This document shows positions 7,721 through 16,536 of a DNA stretch of 48,059 nucleotides, piece by piece. The notes beneath the pieces are model-generated. The model saw only the letters and a program-made list of their open reading frames with translations, had not been told where the DNA came from and did no database searches. Each line of letters opens with the position of its first letter. Within the stretch, counting starts at the first letter, position 1. The translations under genes were made by a program, and so were the position numbers. Origin of the DNA: Rhodospirillales bacterium (GTDB taxonomy: Bacteria; Pseudomonadota; Alphaproteobacteria; Acetobacterales; Acetobacteraceae); assembly GCA_028869995.1 (NCBI GenBank), contig JAGWQN010000109.1:1-48059 (forward strand), written 5' to 3'.

Positions 7721-8479
7721 ATGCTCCGCAATGCTCTCTCCGGAATTGACCGCGACGCGCTGACCGAGGCGCGGCTGGATCTGGCCGCCTGCCTGCGCCA
7801 GGCCGCGCGGCTCGGCATGCACGAAGGCATCTGCAATCACTTCTCCGCCATGGTGCCGGGCAGCGACCAGCTTTTCCTGGTCAACCCCCTCGGCTACGGG
7901 TTCCACGAAGCGACCGCCTCCCGCCTGCTCGTCTGCGACCTCGAGGGCAACGTGGTGGAAGGCGAGGGGCAGGTGGAAGCGACGGCGTTCTACATCCACG
8001 CCCGCCTGCACCGCCGTCATGCCCATGCCCGTGTCGCCTTCCACACGCATATGCCCAACGCGACGGCGCTGGCGATGCTGGAAGGCCCGCCGCTTTCCTT
8101 CGCGATCCAGAGCGCGTTGAAATTCTATGATCGGCTTGCGGTCGACGAACACTACAACGGGCTGGCGCTCGACAACGCCGAGGGCGATCGCATTGCCGTG
8201 GCGATGGGCGACAAACCCATCATCTTCCTCAAGAACCATGGCGTGATGGTGACCGCGCCCTCGATCGCCGAGGCGTGGGACGATCTCTACTACCTCGAGC
8301 GTGCCTGCGAGGCCGAGTTGCTGGCGCTGGCCACGGGGCGCCGGCTGCTGCCGGTGCTCCCGGGGGTGGCCGCGCATACCGCGAGGCAGATGCGCGCCGA
8401 CGCGGCGGAAGCCGCGCGGCTGCATCTCGCGAGTGTCCGCCGGACGCTCGACCGCGAGGTGCCGGATTACCGGCATTAG
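7721..8479 (+). CDS. Class II aldolase/adducin family protein
   Basis: The 252-residue protein belongs to the zinc-dependent class II aldolase fold (fuculose-phosphate aldolase type). Visible motifs are NHFSAMVPG (phosphate or substrate loop), FHTHMPNATALA (paired zinc-ligand histidines) and FLKNHGVMVTAPSIAEAW (third histidine and C-terminal helix). Length fits the oxo-acid/adducin-like subgroup, where the natural substrate is usually unknown. Starts ATG 7694 and 7721 are both possible, and neither has a strong Shine-Dalgarno. The gene is divergent from the carbamoylase with at most 49 bp between them, so the two promoters must overlap. Confidence 0.88.
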   Translation: MLRNALSGIDRDALTEARLDLAACLRQAARLGMHEGICNHFSAMVPGSDQLFLVNPLGYGFHEATASRLLVCDLEGNVVEGEGQVEATAFYIHARLHRRHAHARVAFHTHMPNATALAMLEGPPLSFAIQSALKFYDRLAVDEHYNGLALDNAEGDRIAVAMGDKPIIFLKNHGVMVTAPSIAEAWDDLYYLERACEAELLALATGRRLLPVLPGVAAHTARQMRADAAEAARLHLASVRRTLDREVPDYRH

Positions 8480-8486
8480 GCCCGTC

Positions 8487-8897
8487 ATGCGGGCCGCGTG
8501 GTTGCTGTCGGCCTTCCTGCTCGCAGGCTGTGCACTGATCGACCAGCGGACGTTCGAGGCGCGTCGCAGCGTGCCTGCGAGCGCGGCCCTCACCGCCGGC
8601 GCCGCATCGCGCCCGCTGGCGATTTCCGATGGCAGCGCGGGCTGGCCCGCGCGGCTGGCTGCGGTGGCGCGCGATGCGTCGATCCGCGATCCCGCGGTGC
8701 GCTTCGACCTCCTTGCCCGGGTACCGCTCGGCGGCACCCAAGCCGCACGCGCCGCCGCGCGCGCACGCCAGGAGGGGCAGTTGCAACAGGCGGCGACGGC
8801 CCTCGAAGCCGTGGGGATCGATGCCTCGCGCATCCGTCTGGGGCTGCGCGGCGACCCTGGAAACCCGGGCGCTCTGATCGAGCTTTACGCGCGCTGA
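8487..8897 (+). CDS. Small predicted lipoprotein
   Basis: This 136-residue protein begins MRAAWLLSAFLLAGC, a signal peptide with lipobox LLAGC and lipidated Cys15. The rest is Ala/Arg-rich with no motif I recognise. A segment near residues 60-85 (DPAVRFDLLARVPLGGTQAA) looks conserved in character rather than low-complexity. It starts 7 bp after the aldolase stop and probably shares its transcript. Likely anchored on the periplasmic side of a membrane. Function unknown. Confidence 0.7.
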   Translation: MRAAWLLSAFLLAGCALIDQRTFEARRSVPASAALTAGAASRPLAISDGSAGWPARLAAVARDASIRDPAVRFDLLARVPLGGTQAARAAARARQEGQLQQAATALEAVGIDASRIRLGLRGDPGNPGALIELYAR

Positions 8898-8913
8898 GCC
8901 GCGGCGCGCCTCT

Positions 8914-8942
8914 TTGACCGTCATCCGGCGGCTCGTTACGCT
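8914..8942 (+). promoter_or_regulatory. Candidate promoter of the HAD dehalogenase gene, leaderless spacing
   Basis: TTGACC (8914-8919), a 17-nt spacer and TACGCT (8937-8942) form a plausible -35/-10 pair. Only 7 nt separate the -10 box from the ATG at 8950, and no Shine-Dalgarno is present, so the transcript would start at or next to the start codon. Confidence 0.5.
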
Positions 8943-8949
8943 GGCTTGC

Positions 8950-9672
8950 ATGAGCGGGCGTGCCGACCTCTCCGTCCGGGCCCTGGTCTTCGACGTGTTC
9001 GGCACCGTCGTGGACTGGCGTTCGAGCCTGATCGGGCTGTTCGCCGAGTGGGGCGCGCGCACCGGCCGCGCCGCCGATTGGGCCGCCATCGCGGACGCCT
9101 GGCGGGCCGCCTATGTCCCCTCGATGGACCGCGTCCGGCGTGGCGAGGTTGACTGGACCATCCTCGACGACCTGCACCGCGCCAGCCTCGATGCGCTGCT
9201 TCCAGGCTTCGGCCTCGGCGACGTGGACGAGCCGACGCGGCGGGAGTTCGTGCGGTTCTGGCATCGTCTGCGGCCGTGGCCCGACGTGCTGACGGGACTG
9301 CATCGGCTGCGCGACAAGTATCTCCTCGGAACATTGTCCAACGGCAATGTCGGCCTGCTCGCGCGGCTGGCGAAGTCGGCCTCCCTGCCGTTCGACATCA
9401 TCCTCGGCGGCGACCTCTTCCGCCACTACAAACCGGACCCGCAGACCTATCGCGGTGCCTGCGGCCTGCTCAACCTCGAGCCCGCGGAGGTGATGCTGGT
9501 GGCGGCCCATAACGGCGACCTCGCGGCGGCGCGCGCCGAAGGCCTCGCGACCGGCTTTGTCCCGCGCCGCGGGGAATACGGGCCGCACCAGACCGGGGAC
9601 CTGGCTGCCAGCGCGGCCTGGGACGTGGTCGCTGACGATTTCACCGATCTCGCGGCCAGGCTCGGTGCCTGA
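8950..9672 (+). CDS. Haloacid dehalogenase, type II (HAD superfamily)
   Basis: The 240-residue protein has the HAD motifs in order: nucleophile motif FDVFGTVVDW (Asp15), motif II TLSNGN, the lysine motif HYKPDPQTY, and VAAHNGDL as motif III. The FGTVVDW form and the overall length match type II 2-haloacid dehalogenases, which convert L-2-haloacids to hydroxyacids, although many members act on phosphorylated compounds. I chose ATG 8950 because the upstream TTG at 8914 sits on the -35 box and adds no conserved sequence. The stop overlaps the next gene by 8 nt. Confidence 0.88.
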   Translation: MSGRADLSVRALVFDVFGTVVDWRSSLIGLFAEWGARTGRAADWAAIADAWRAAYVPSMDRVRRGEVDWTILDDLHRASLDALLPGFGLGDVDEPTRREFVRFWHRLRPWPDVLTGLHRLRDKYLLGTLSNGNVGLLARLAKSASLPFDIILGGDLFRHYKPDPQTYRGACGLLNLEPAEVMLVAAHNGDLAAARAEGLATGFVPRRGEYGPHQTGDLAASAAWDVVADDFTDLAARLGA

Positions 9673-10972
9673 GATCTTTGCCGGACCGGCCTTCGGCATC
9701 AACCACATCCTCGCCTACGGCCAGTCGCTGGCGACCGGCTGGGAGGGGGCGCCGCCGCTGACACGCCGGCCGTGGCACGACACGCTGATGCTCGGGCGCT
9801 CCGTGCGCGCGGCCGGGCCCGAGTGGTCGCCCGCCTGGGAGCCGCTCGGCGGTCCGGTCTTGCGCCAGCTCGTCGCCACCGCTCAGTTGCCGGACGGCAC
9901 GCTGCTCGATGACGTGGCGCTGGCGGGCGTGCCGGACGGCGCGGTGGTGCTGGGCGAGACCGTGCTGGAGGCGGCGCTCGGCCATCTGCGCGGGCGGATG
10001 CTGGCGGCTGATCCCGCGGCAGGGCGCCGCCTGCTGCTCGGATCCGTCTGCGGCGTCGGCGGGCGCAGCCTCGAGCAGCTGTCGCGCGGCGCCGACCCGG
10101 AGCTGTTTGCGCGCCTGCGCAGCTGCGTCACCGTGGCTCGAACCGTGGCGCGGGCCTGGGGCAAGACCTATGGCATTCCCGCCGTCCTTTTTCTGCAGGG
10201 CGAGCAGAATTCGTGGGGTATCGACGGCGCCGCGAGCGATCGCGCGACATACCGCGCGCTGCTCGCCCGGCTGCACCGCGATATCGGCGCCGAGCTTGCG
10301 GCCGGGATTGCCGGCCAGGCGTCGCCGCCCGCGCTCGTCACCTACCAGACCGGCGGCGCCTATGCGTCCGACGACATGGCGGTGCCACAGGCGCAACTCG
10401 ATGTCGCTCTCGAGACCCCCGGCGTCTTCATGGCCGCCCCGGTCTACCCGCTGCCGGACTGGCCGAGCGGGCACCTGCGCGCCGACGGGTATCGCTGGCT
10501 GGGCGTGCAGTTCGGCAAGGTCCTGGCGTCGCTGTTCGTGGACGGCGAGCCGTGGCGGCCGCTCCACCCGTTGGGCGCCGTGCGCGTCGCGGACGCGATC
10601 GTCGTCTCCTTCCATGTGCCGGTACCGCCGCTGGCGTTCGGCCGCCCCTTCCTCGGCACCCGCCGCGAGGCCGTCCCCGACCAGGGTTTCACCGTCATGG
10701 ATGCGGCGGGGCCGGTGCCGATCACCGCGATCGGGATCGTCGGCCCCGACCGCGTCTTGCTGCGCCTCGCCCGCCCGCTTCTCGGTCCCGCACGGCTGCG
10801 CTATGCCGACCCCGCCCATCACGGTCGCGGCGGGTTGCATGACAGCGATGCGCGCGTGGCGGAGATGGGCTTTGCCGGCAACGACCTCGATCCCTCGGAG
10901 GCCGGCTTGCTGGGCACACCCTACCCGCTGGCGAACTGGTGCGCCGGCTTCGACATCGCGGTCGACGGCTAG
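9665..10972 (+). CDS. SGNH-hydrolase-like protein, related to sialate O-acetylesterase fold
   Basis: No named family is certain. The 435-residue product carries the blocks of an SGNH esterase: AYGQSLATG with candidate nucleophile Ser21, FLQGEQNSWG (Gln178-Gly184) resembling the QGE block of sialate O-acetylesterases, and DWPSGHLRADGYRWLG with candidate Asp265 and His270. No signal peptide is seen, so it is probably cytoplasmic. The C-terminal 140 residues look like a separate beta-rich domain. The start is GTG 9665, overlapping the HAD stop by 8 nt, so the pair is translationally coupled. Substrate unknown; an acyl or carbohydrate ester is the best guess. Confidence 0.7.
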   Translation: MPEIFAGPAFGINHILAYGQSLATGWEGAPPLTRRPWHDTLMLGRSVRAAGPEWSPAWEPLGGPVLRQLVATAQLPDGTLLDDVALAGVPDGAVVLGETVLEAALGHLRGRMLAADPAAGRRLLLGSVCGVGGRSLEQLSRGADPELFARLRSCVTVARTVARAWGKTYGIPAVLFLQGEQNSWGIDGAASDRATYRALLARLHRDIGAELAAGIAGQASPPALVTYQTGGAYASDDMAVPQAQLDVALETPGVFMAAPVYPLPDWPSGHLRADGYRWLGVQFGKVLASLFVDGEPWRPLHPLGAVRVADAIVVSFHVPVPPLAFGRPFLGTRREAVPDQGFTVMDAAGPVPITAIGIVGPDRVLLRLARPLLGPARLRYADPAHHGRGGLHDSDARVAEMGFAGNDLDPSEAGLLGTPYPLANWCAGFDIAVDG

Positions 10973-10991
10973 GCCTGCGGCCGGCTTCTGC

Positions 10992-11020
10992 TTGCCTTCC
11001 TGGCGCCGAGGGTCTAGAGG
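10992..11020 (+). promoter_or_regulatory. Candidate promoter upstream of rplY
   Basis: TTGCCT (10992-10997), 17-nt spacer, TAGAGG (11015-11020). A leader of about 50 nt follows, with ribosome site CAGGAG before the ATG at 11075. Confidence 0.5.
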
Positions 11021-11074
11021 CCCGGCCGCGCCCGGCACCCCTGGAGGCCGGGTATCTCATCACAGGAGCGGACC

Positions 11075-11779
11075 ATGGCCATTATCACGACCATCGAGGC
11101 CGCGGCGCGCGAGCGTGCAGGTAAGGGGGCAGCACGCGCGACCCGCAGGCAGGGACAGATTCCGGGCGTCATCTATGGCGCCAAGTCGGAGCCGGCGCTG
11201 ATCGCGCTCGACCCGCGCAACGTCATGCGCGAGGTGATCCGAGGCGGCTGGCGCTCACGGCTGTTCGAGGTAAGGGTGGGTGGCCAGACCACCCGCGCGC
11301 TGATGCGCGACGTGCAGTTCCATCCGGTGACGGATGTGCCGGAACATGTCGATTTCCAGCGGCTCGCCCCGGGCGAGAAGGTGCGCGTGGCGATCGGCGT
11401 GCACTTCAAGGGCGACGGCGTCTCCCCCGGCATCAAACGCGGCGGTGTGCTCAACATCGTCCGCCACTCGGTCGACTGCTACGTCGATCCTGAGCATGTT
11501 CCCGAGTTCTTCGAGGCTGATCTCGGCGCGCTCGACATCAACGATGCGGTGCGGTTTTCGAACCTCACGGGGACCGAGGGGGTGCGCCCGACGATCACCG
11601 ATCGCGACTTCGTGATCGCGACGGTCGCGCCGCCGACCAAGATCACCGAGCCCACCGCCGAACAGGCGGCCGCTGCCGGTGCTGCCGCTCCGGCCGCTGG
11701 CGCCGCCGCGCCGGCTGCGGGTGGTGCGAAGGCCGCGTCTCCGGCTGCCGCCGCGAAGGCCCCCGCCGGCAAGAAGTAA
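11075..11779 (+). CDS. rplY: 50S ribosomal protein L25 (TL5/CTC type)
   Basis: This is the long, two-domain L25 (CTC) that binds 5S rRNA. The N-terminal domain has the recognisable AARATRRQGQIPGVIYGAK and later QFHPVTDVPEHVDFQRL. The C-terminal beta domain runs to about residue 190, and a 40-residue Ala/Pro/Lys tail typical of alphaproteobacteria completes the 234 residues. Start ATG 11075 has CAGGAG 7 nt upstream. It is followed after 33 bp by pth, a very common pairing. Confidence 0.96.
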   Translation: MAIITTIEAAARERAGKGAARATRRQGQIPGVIYGAKSEPALIALDPRNVMREVIRGGWRSRLFEVRVGGQTTRALMRDVQFHPVTDVPEHVDFQRLAPGEKVRVAIGVHFKGDGVSPGIKRGGVLNIVRHSVDCYVDPEHVPEFFEADLGALDINDAVRFSNLTGTEGVRPTITDRDFVIATVAPPTKITEPTAEQAAAAGAAAPAAGAAAPAAGGAKAASPAAAAKAPAGKK

Positions 11780-11812
11780 AGCCGGCCGGGGAGGCGTCCT
11801 GGGAATCGTGTC

Positions 11813-12391
11813 GTGAAACTCTGGGTGGGCCTCGGCAACCCGGAGCCCGGGATGCTGCGCAACCGGCACAATGTCGGCTTCATGGCGGTGGACACGCTTG
11901 CCGCCGAGCACGGCTTCGCGCCGTGGCGGCGGCAATTCCGTGGCCTCACCGCGGACGGGCGGATCGGGTCGCAGCGCATCCTGCTGCTCAAGCCGCTCAC
12001 CTACATGAACGACAGCGGCGAGTGCGTGCAGGCGGCTGCCTCCTTCCACAAGCTTGCCGCCGACGCGATCACCGTCTTTCACGACGAGCTCGACCTGGCT
12101 CCGGGCAAGGTTCGGGTGAAGAAAGGTGGTGGTGCGGCTGGACATAACGGCTTGCGTAGCATCGACCGGATGCTCGGCACGCCGGACTACTGGCGCGTGC
12201 GCCTGGGCATCGGCCATCCCGGCGACAAGGCGCGGGTGCATGGCTGGGTGCTGGGCAACTTCACCCGCGATGACGAGGAATGGCTCGCGACCATGCTGGG
12301 CGCGATCGCCGAAGCGGCGCCGATGCTGGCCCGCGGTGAGAACGAGGCGTTCATGAGCAGGCTCGCCCTGCGGATGCAGGAGAACGGGTGA
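11813..12391 (+). CDS. pth: Peptidyl-tRNA hydrolase
   Basis: Pth hydrolyses peptidyl-tRNA released from stalled ribosomes. The 192-residue product shows GLGNPEPGMLRNRHNVGF with catalytic His19, KPLTYMNDSGE, FHDELDLAPG (catalytic Asp) and GGAAGHNGLRSI. The start is GTG 11813. Its stop TGA shares its last base with the ychF ATG (TGATG), so translation is coupled. Confidence 0.97.
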   Translation: MKLWVGLGNPEPGMLRNRHNVGFMAVDTLAAEHGFAPWRRQFRGLTADGRIGSQRILLLKPLTYMNDSGECVQAAASFHKLAADAITVFHDELDLAPGKVRVKKGGGAAGHNGLRSIDRMLGTPDYWRVRLGIGHPGDKARVHGWVLGNFTRDDEEWLATMLGAIAEAAPMLARGENEAFMSRLALRMQENG

Positions 12392-13485
12392 TGGGTTTCA
12401 ACTGCGGTATCGTCGGCCTGCCGAATGTCGGCAAATCGACGCTGTTCAACGCGCTGACGGCGACCGTGGCGGCGCAGGCGGCCAACTATCCTTTCTGCAC
12501 CATCGAGCCGAATGTTGGCCGCGTCGCCGTTGCCGACCCCCGGCTCGAGGTGCTCTCCGCGATCGGCAAGTCGGCGAAGATCGTGCCCACGAGCCTCGAA
12601 TTCGTTGACATCGCGGGCCTGGTGCGCGGGGCCTCGCGCGGCGAGGGTCTCGGCAACCAATTCCTCGCCAATATCCGCGAGGTCGATGCCATCGTGCACG
12701 TGCTGCGCTGCTTCGAGGACACGGACGTCGTGCATGTCGAGGGTGGGGTCGATCCGCTGCGCGACGCCGAGACGGTCGAGACCGAGCTGATGCTCGCCGA
12801 TATGGAAAGCCTGGAGAAACGCGAGCCGGCGCTGGTCAAGCGATCCCGCGGCGGCGACAAGGCGGCGATCGCCGAGCTGGAGCTGATCGGGCCCATTCTC
12901 GCCGCCCTGCGCGAGGGCAGGCCGGCGCGCACCGCGATCCCGAGTGGCGAGGAGCAGACAGCCAGGCGCCTGCAGCTGCTGACCACCAAGCCGGTGCTCT
13001 ACGCGAGCAACGTCGAGGAGGCGGCGGCGGCGAACGGCAACGCGCTGTCGGCCAAGGTGGCGGCCAAGGCGGCGGCGGAAGGGGCGGCGCATGTCGTCGT
13101 CTCCGCGGCGATTGAGGCCGAGGTCGCACAGCTGGCGGCGGATGAGCGCGGTGAGTTTCTGGCGGGTCTCGGCCTGCACGAGTCCGGGCTCGATCGCGTG
13201 GTGCGGGCCGGCTACGGCTTGCTCGGGCTGATCACCTATTTCACCTGCGGGCCGAAAGAGACCCGCGCCTGGACCATTGTGCGCGGCACCAAGGCGCCGC
13301 AGGCGGCGGGCGTGATCCATGGCGACTTCGAGCGCGGCTTCATCGCCTGCGAGACGATCGCTTACGACGACTACGTCGCCCTCAAGGGCGAGGCCGGCGC
13401 GCGCGAGGCCGGCCGGCTGCGCGTCGAGGGGCGCGACTACACCGTCCAGGATGGCGACGTGCTGCTGTTCCGCTTCAACGTCTAG
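12391..13485 (+). CDS. ychF: Redox-regulated ATPase YchF (Obg-family GTPase fold)
   Basis: The 364-residue protein has the YchF pattern: [12 protein letters not shown] (P-loop, residues 6-17), [20 protein letters not shown] (switch II) and SNVEE in place of the guanine-specific NKxD, which is why family members prefer ATP. A coiled-coil insertion sits mid-protein and a TGS-like domain at the C-terminus ([12 protein letters not shown]). YchF associates with ribosomes and influences translation and the oxidative stress response. ATG 12391 is used, with AGGAG 9 nt upstream. Confidence 0.97.
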   Translation: MGFNCGIVGLPNVGKSTLFNALTATVAAQAANYPFCTIEPNVGRVAVADPRLEVLSAIGKSAKIVPTSLEFVDIAGLVRGASRGEGLGNQFLANIREVDAIVHVLRCFEDTDVVHVEGGVDPLRDAETVETELMLADMESLEKREPALVKRSRGGDKAAIAELELIGPILAALREGRPARTAIPSGEEQTARRLQLLTTKPVLYASNVEEAAAANGNALSAKVAAKAAAEGAAHVVVSAAIEAEVAQLAADERGEFLAGLGLHESGLDRVVRAGYGLLGLITYFTCGPKETRAWTIVRGTKAPQAAGVIHGDFERGFIACETIAYDDYVALKGEAGAREAGRLRVEGRDYTVQDGDVLLFRFNV

Positions 13486-13491
13486 TCCATC

Positions 13492-13521
13492 ATCCGACCA
13501 GACGATGCCATCTGATCGGAT
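13492..13521. terminator. Convergent hairpin between ychF and the LysR gene
   Basis: ATCCGACCAGA (13492-13502) pairs with TCTGATCGGAT (13511-13521) at 10 of 11 positions around an 8-nt loop. It lies 7 bp after the ychF stop and 6 bp before the LysR stop on the other strand, as expected for a shared bidirectional terminator. Confidence 0.7.
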
Positions 13522-13527
13522 CGTTCC

Positions 13528-14421
13528 CTAGGCGGCGGGGCGGAGCGCCACCGTCGCGGCCAGGCTTTCGCGGATGAAGCCGACGAGCGGGTCGACCAGC
13601 GCCGAGCGCCCCTCCGCGTCGCCGAAGATCGCCATCTCCGCAACTCCGAGCGAGGGCAGTCCCGCGACCTCCGCCAGCCCGGCCGTCAGCGTGCTGCGTC
13701 CCAGCACCGTGACCGCGAGGCCCGCCTCGGCCGCCGCGATCACCCCGAGCAGGCTCGCCGAGACATAGACGATCTCGTGCGGGATGTTGGCGCGCGACAG
13801 CGTGGCCAGCGCCCGGTCGCGGAACATGCAGCCGGGCGGCAGCATCGCCAGCGGCAGCGGTGCGTTGCGCCCCGCATCCGGCAGAAAGCGCCTGGGATCG
13901 GCGTCCGCCGCGCCCACCCAGGCCAGGTTCTCGGTCCAGATCCGCGTTCCTGCCGTCTCGCCCTCGCGCCGCTTGCCGATCACCAGGTCGAGCCTGCCGC
14001 GCTCGCAGGCCGCGCGCAGTTCGTGGCTGCGACCCACCTCCACCTCGAGATGCACATCGGGGTAGGTGCGCGCGAAGCGGGCCAGGATCGGCGCCAGGTG
14101 CTGGGGGACGAAATGATCCGCGACGCCGAGCCGAAGCCGCCCCTGCACCGGCGGCGCGATCATCCGTCGCACCGCCTCGTCGTTGAGCGACAACAGCCGG
14201 CGCGCATAGACCAGCAGCATCTCGCCCTCCGGCGTCAGCGCCAACCGCCGGCTGGTGCGTGCGAAGACGCGCCGGGTCAGCACGTCCTCGAGCCGTTTGA
14301 TCTTGAGACTGACCGCCGATTGCGTCAGCCCGAGCACATTGCCGGCCGCCGTGAAGCCGCCCTGTTCGGCGACCGTCGCGAAGCAGCGCAGAAGGTCGAT
14401 ATCGAGGTCGGGATAGCGCAT
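13528..14421 (-). CDS. LysR family transcriptional regulator
   Basis: The 297-residue protein has an N-terminal winged helix-turn-helix (residues 5-64, with FATVAEQGGFTAAGNVLGLT and QSAVSLKIKRLE). The usual linker helix follows, then a two-lobed effector-binding domain from about residue 90. The start MRYPDLDIDLLRCF at ATG 14421 is typical; longer in-frame forms overlap the upstream gene. It lies 13 bp downstream of the DUF2076 gene on the same strand, so it may be co-transcribed with it rather than divergent from a target operon. Ligand and targets are not apparent. Confidence 0.93.
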   Translation of the reverse strand: MRYPDLDIDLLRCFATVAEQGGFTAAGNVLGLTQSAVSLKIKRLEDVLTRRVFARTSRRLALTPEGEMLLVYARRLLSLNDEAVRRMIAPPVQGRLRLGVADHFVPQHLAPILARFARTYPDVHLEVEVGRSHELRAACERGRLDLVIGKRREGETAGTRIWTENLAWVGAADADPRRFLPDAGRNAPLPLAMLPPGCMFRDRALATLSRANIPHEIVYVSASLLGVIAAAEAGLAVTVLGRSTLTAGLAEVAGLPSLGVAEMAIFGDAEGRSALVDPLVGFIRESLAATVALRPAA

Positions 14422-14434
14422 CGCCGGCGCGGCC

Positions 14435-15088
14435 TCAGATGCTGTTCGGGTCGCCGTCGAATCCACCGGGGTCGGCCCCCGCGTCGAGGCCGGGATCGCC
14501 GCCCGGCCCGCCTGCGGCATCCGTCCATCCGCCCTGGTCGTCGGCATCGGCGCCCCCGCTCCACGGGCCGTTGCCGCCGCCAAGCAAGCCGCCGCCGAAG
14601 CCTCCATGTCCGCCGAACAGGCCCATGAGCGCGTCCGCCGCGAAGATCCCGCCGGCGACGCCCGCGGCCGTGCGCAGCGCGGAGCCGAGAAAACCGGCTC
14701 CCTGCTGCGGTGCCATGCCGGGTTGCTGGGTGGCCGGATAGGGGGGCTGCGGCGGATACCCGTGCGGCGCGGCCGCTCCCCATGGCGAGGGTGCCGGTTG
14801 CGCCTGCATCGGCGCCTGCGCCCGGGCCTGGGCGAGCTGCGCCTGCAACTGGCGGATCGTGTTCTGCGCCTCGGCCAGGGCGTGTTCCTGCGCGAAGGCG
14901 TACTGCGTCACCCGGTAGCGCGCCTGCGGGAAACGCTGGAAAAGCTCAGCGAGCAGCGCGTCCGCCGCGGCATCGATCGGCGGCAGTCCGGTCGTGGCGG
15001 GCACCGATCCGGCAAAGCTGCCGCCGGCCGGCGGACCGCCGACGCGCTCGACGAACCGGGTGATGAGGTCGCGTTCCTCGTTGGTCAT
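14435..15088 (-). CDS. DUF2076 domain-containing protein
   Basis: The product (217 residues) starts MTNEERDLITRFVERVG, the typical opening of DUF2076. A helical, coiled-coil-like Gln/Ala segment covers residues 55-90. A Pro/Gln-rich linker and a glycine-rich stretch with GGHGGFGGGLLGGG follow, and the end is acidic (Asp/Gly). No signal peptide is seen. Family function is unknown, and members are small low-complexity proteins common in alpha- and gammaproteobacteria. Start ATG 15088 is chosen over an upstream in-frame codon because it begins exactly at the family motif. Confidence 0.85.
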   Translation of the reverse strand: MTNEERDLITRFVERVGGPPAGGSFAGSVPATTGLPPIDAAADALLAELFQRFPQARYRVTQYAFAQEHALAEAQNTIRQLQAQLAQARAQAPMQAQPAPSPWGAAAPHGYPPQPPYPATQQPGMAPQQGAGFLGSALRTAAGVAGGIFAADALMGLFGGHGGFGGGLLGGGNGPWSGGADADDQGGWTDAAGGPGGDPGLDAGADPGGFDGDPNSI

Positions 15089-15127
15089 GCCGCAAGCTCC
15101 ATGGCGTGCCCGCAATTTGGCTTGCCG

Positions 15128-15152
15128 GCCGGCTGGCTTCAAGCGAGCCGGC
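15128..15152 (-). terminator. Hairpin just after the CoA-binding protein gene
   Basis: GCCGGCT (15128-15134) and AGCCGGC (15146-15152) form a perfect 7-bp stem around an 11-nt loop. It starts on the base next to the TGA of the minus-strand gene at 15153. There is no T-tract, so termination is plausible rather than certain. Confidence 0.5.
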
Positions 15153-15584
15153 TCACCCCCGCTGCGCCAGGCCGAGGCGGCGCGATTCGATCAGCGGGCA
15201 ACGGTCCATCACCACGGTGATCCCCGCTGCCCGCGCACGTGCCGCCGCTTCCTCGTGAACCACGCCGAGCTGCATCCAGATCACCCGCGCCCCCAGCCGG
15301 ATCGCCTCGTCCACGACCGGAGGCACGTGAGCGGCATTGCGGAAGATGTCCACCATCTCGAGGGGAGCTGCCTCGGCGAGGCTGCCGACCACCATCCGTC
15401 CGAGCAGCGTCTGCCCCGCGAGCCCGGGGTTGACCGGCGTCACCTCATAGCCGCGCTGCTGCAGCCAGGCCTGGATTTCATGCGCCGCCCGGTCCGGATT
15501 GGCGGAGGCACCGACCAGCGCCACCCTCCGGGTGTGGGTGAGGATGGCCGTGATCGCCGCGTCGTCGAGCCCGTCCAGCGCCAT
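15153..15584 (-). CDS. CoA-binding protein (YccU-like)
   Basis: A single Rossmann-like CoA-binding domain of 143 residues: [17 protein letters not shown] near the N-terminus, then [28 protein letters not shown], and [20 protein letters not shown]. These small proteins resemble the CoA-binding domain of succinyl-CoA synthetase alpha; their biological role is not established. Start ATG 15584 has GGAGG about 7 nt upstream. It is divergent from glyQ with 91 bp between. Confidence 0.9.
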   Translation of the reverse strand: MALDGLDDAAITAILTHTRRVALVGASANPDRAAHEIQAWLQQRGYEVTPVNPGLAGQTLLGRMVVGSLAEAAPLEMVDIFRNAAHVPPVVDEAIRLGARVIWMQLGVVHEEAAARARAAGITVVMDRCPLIESRRLGLAQRG

Positions 15585-15675
15585 GCCACGTCCTCCCGTT
15601 GCTTCACCGGGGGGCTTGCTCCGCGTGTTGCACCGCGTCAAGAACACGGGACACCACGGAATCAGCACTGAACCC

Positions 15676-16536
15676 ATGGCCGGCCCCTCGTTCCAGGACC
15701 TCATTCTGCGACTGCACGATTTCTGGTCACGTCAGGGCTGCCTCATCCTGCAGCCCTACGACGTCGAGATGGGGGCGGGCACCTTCCATCCCGCGACGAC
15801 GCTGCGTTCGCTCGGGCCGCGCCCCTGGGCCGCGGCCTACGTCCAGCCGAGCCGCCGCCCCTCCGATGGGCGCTACGGCGAGAACCCGAACCGCCTGCAG
15901 CACTATTACCAGTACCAGGTGATCATGAAGCCCTCGCCGGAGACGGCGCAGGAACTCCTGCTCGCCAGTTACCGCGAGCTTGGTCTCGACCCCCGCCGGC
16001 ACGATTTCCGGTTCGTCGAGGATGACTGGGAAAGCCCCACGCTCGGCGCCTGGGGCCTTGGCTGGGAGGTCTGGTGCGATGGGATGGAGGTCGGCCAGTT
16101 CACCTATTTCCAGCAGGTCGGCGGCATCCCCGTGGTGATCCCGAGCTTTGAGATGACCTACGGGCTGGAGCGGCTGGCGATGTATATCCAGGACGTGGAA
16201 CGCGTCTACGACCTCGACTTCAACGGCCGCGGCGTCACTTATGGCGACGTGTTCCTGCGCGCCGAGCGTGAGTATTCCGCCCACAACTTCGAATATGCGG
16301 ACACCGCGATGCTGGCACGGCACTTTCAGGATGCGCAGGGCGAATGCGCCTCGCTGCTGCGCGCCGGCCTGGCGCTGCCCGCCTATGACCAGTGCATCAA
16401 GGCGAGCCACCTGTTCAACCTGCTGGATGCCCGCGGCGTTATTTCCGTATCGGAACGGGCGGCCTATATCGGACGGGTGCGGGCACTGGCCCGCTCGTGC
16501 TGCGAAACGTGGGTCGCCGGCGAGGAAGCGGCCTGA
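15676..16536 (+). CDS. glyQ: Glycine--tRNA ligase, alpha subunit
   Basis: The 286-residue class II aminoacyl-tRNA synthetase subunit of the bacterial alpha2beta2 enzyme. It has the highly conserved opening [17 protein letters not shown], then [36 protein letters not shown] (motif 2 region) and [16 protein letters not shown] (motif 3). ATG 15676 begins the family-typical [10 protein letters not shown]; in-frame sequence upstream is not conserved. The stop overlaps the glyS ATG by one base (TGATG). Confidence 0.97.
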   Translation: MAGPSFQDLILRLHDFWSRQGCLILQPYDVEMGAGTFHPATTLRSLGPRPWAAAYVQPSRRPSDGRYGENPNRLQHYYQYQVIMKPSPETAQELLLASYRELGLDPRRHDFRFVEDDWESPTLGAWGLGWEVWCDGMEVGQFTYFQQVGGIPVVIPSFEMTYGLERLAMYIQDVERVYDLDFNGRGVTYGDVFLRAEREYSAHNFEYADTAMLARHFQDAQGECASLLRAGLALPAYDQCIKASHLFNLLDARGVISVSERAAYIGRVRALARSCCETWVAGEEAA

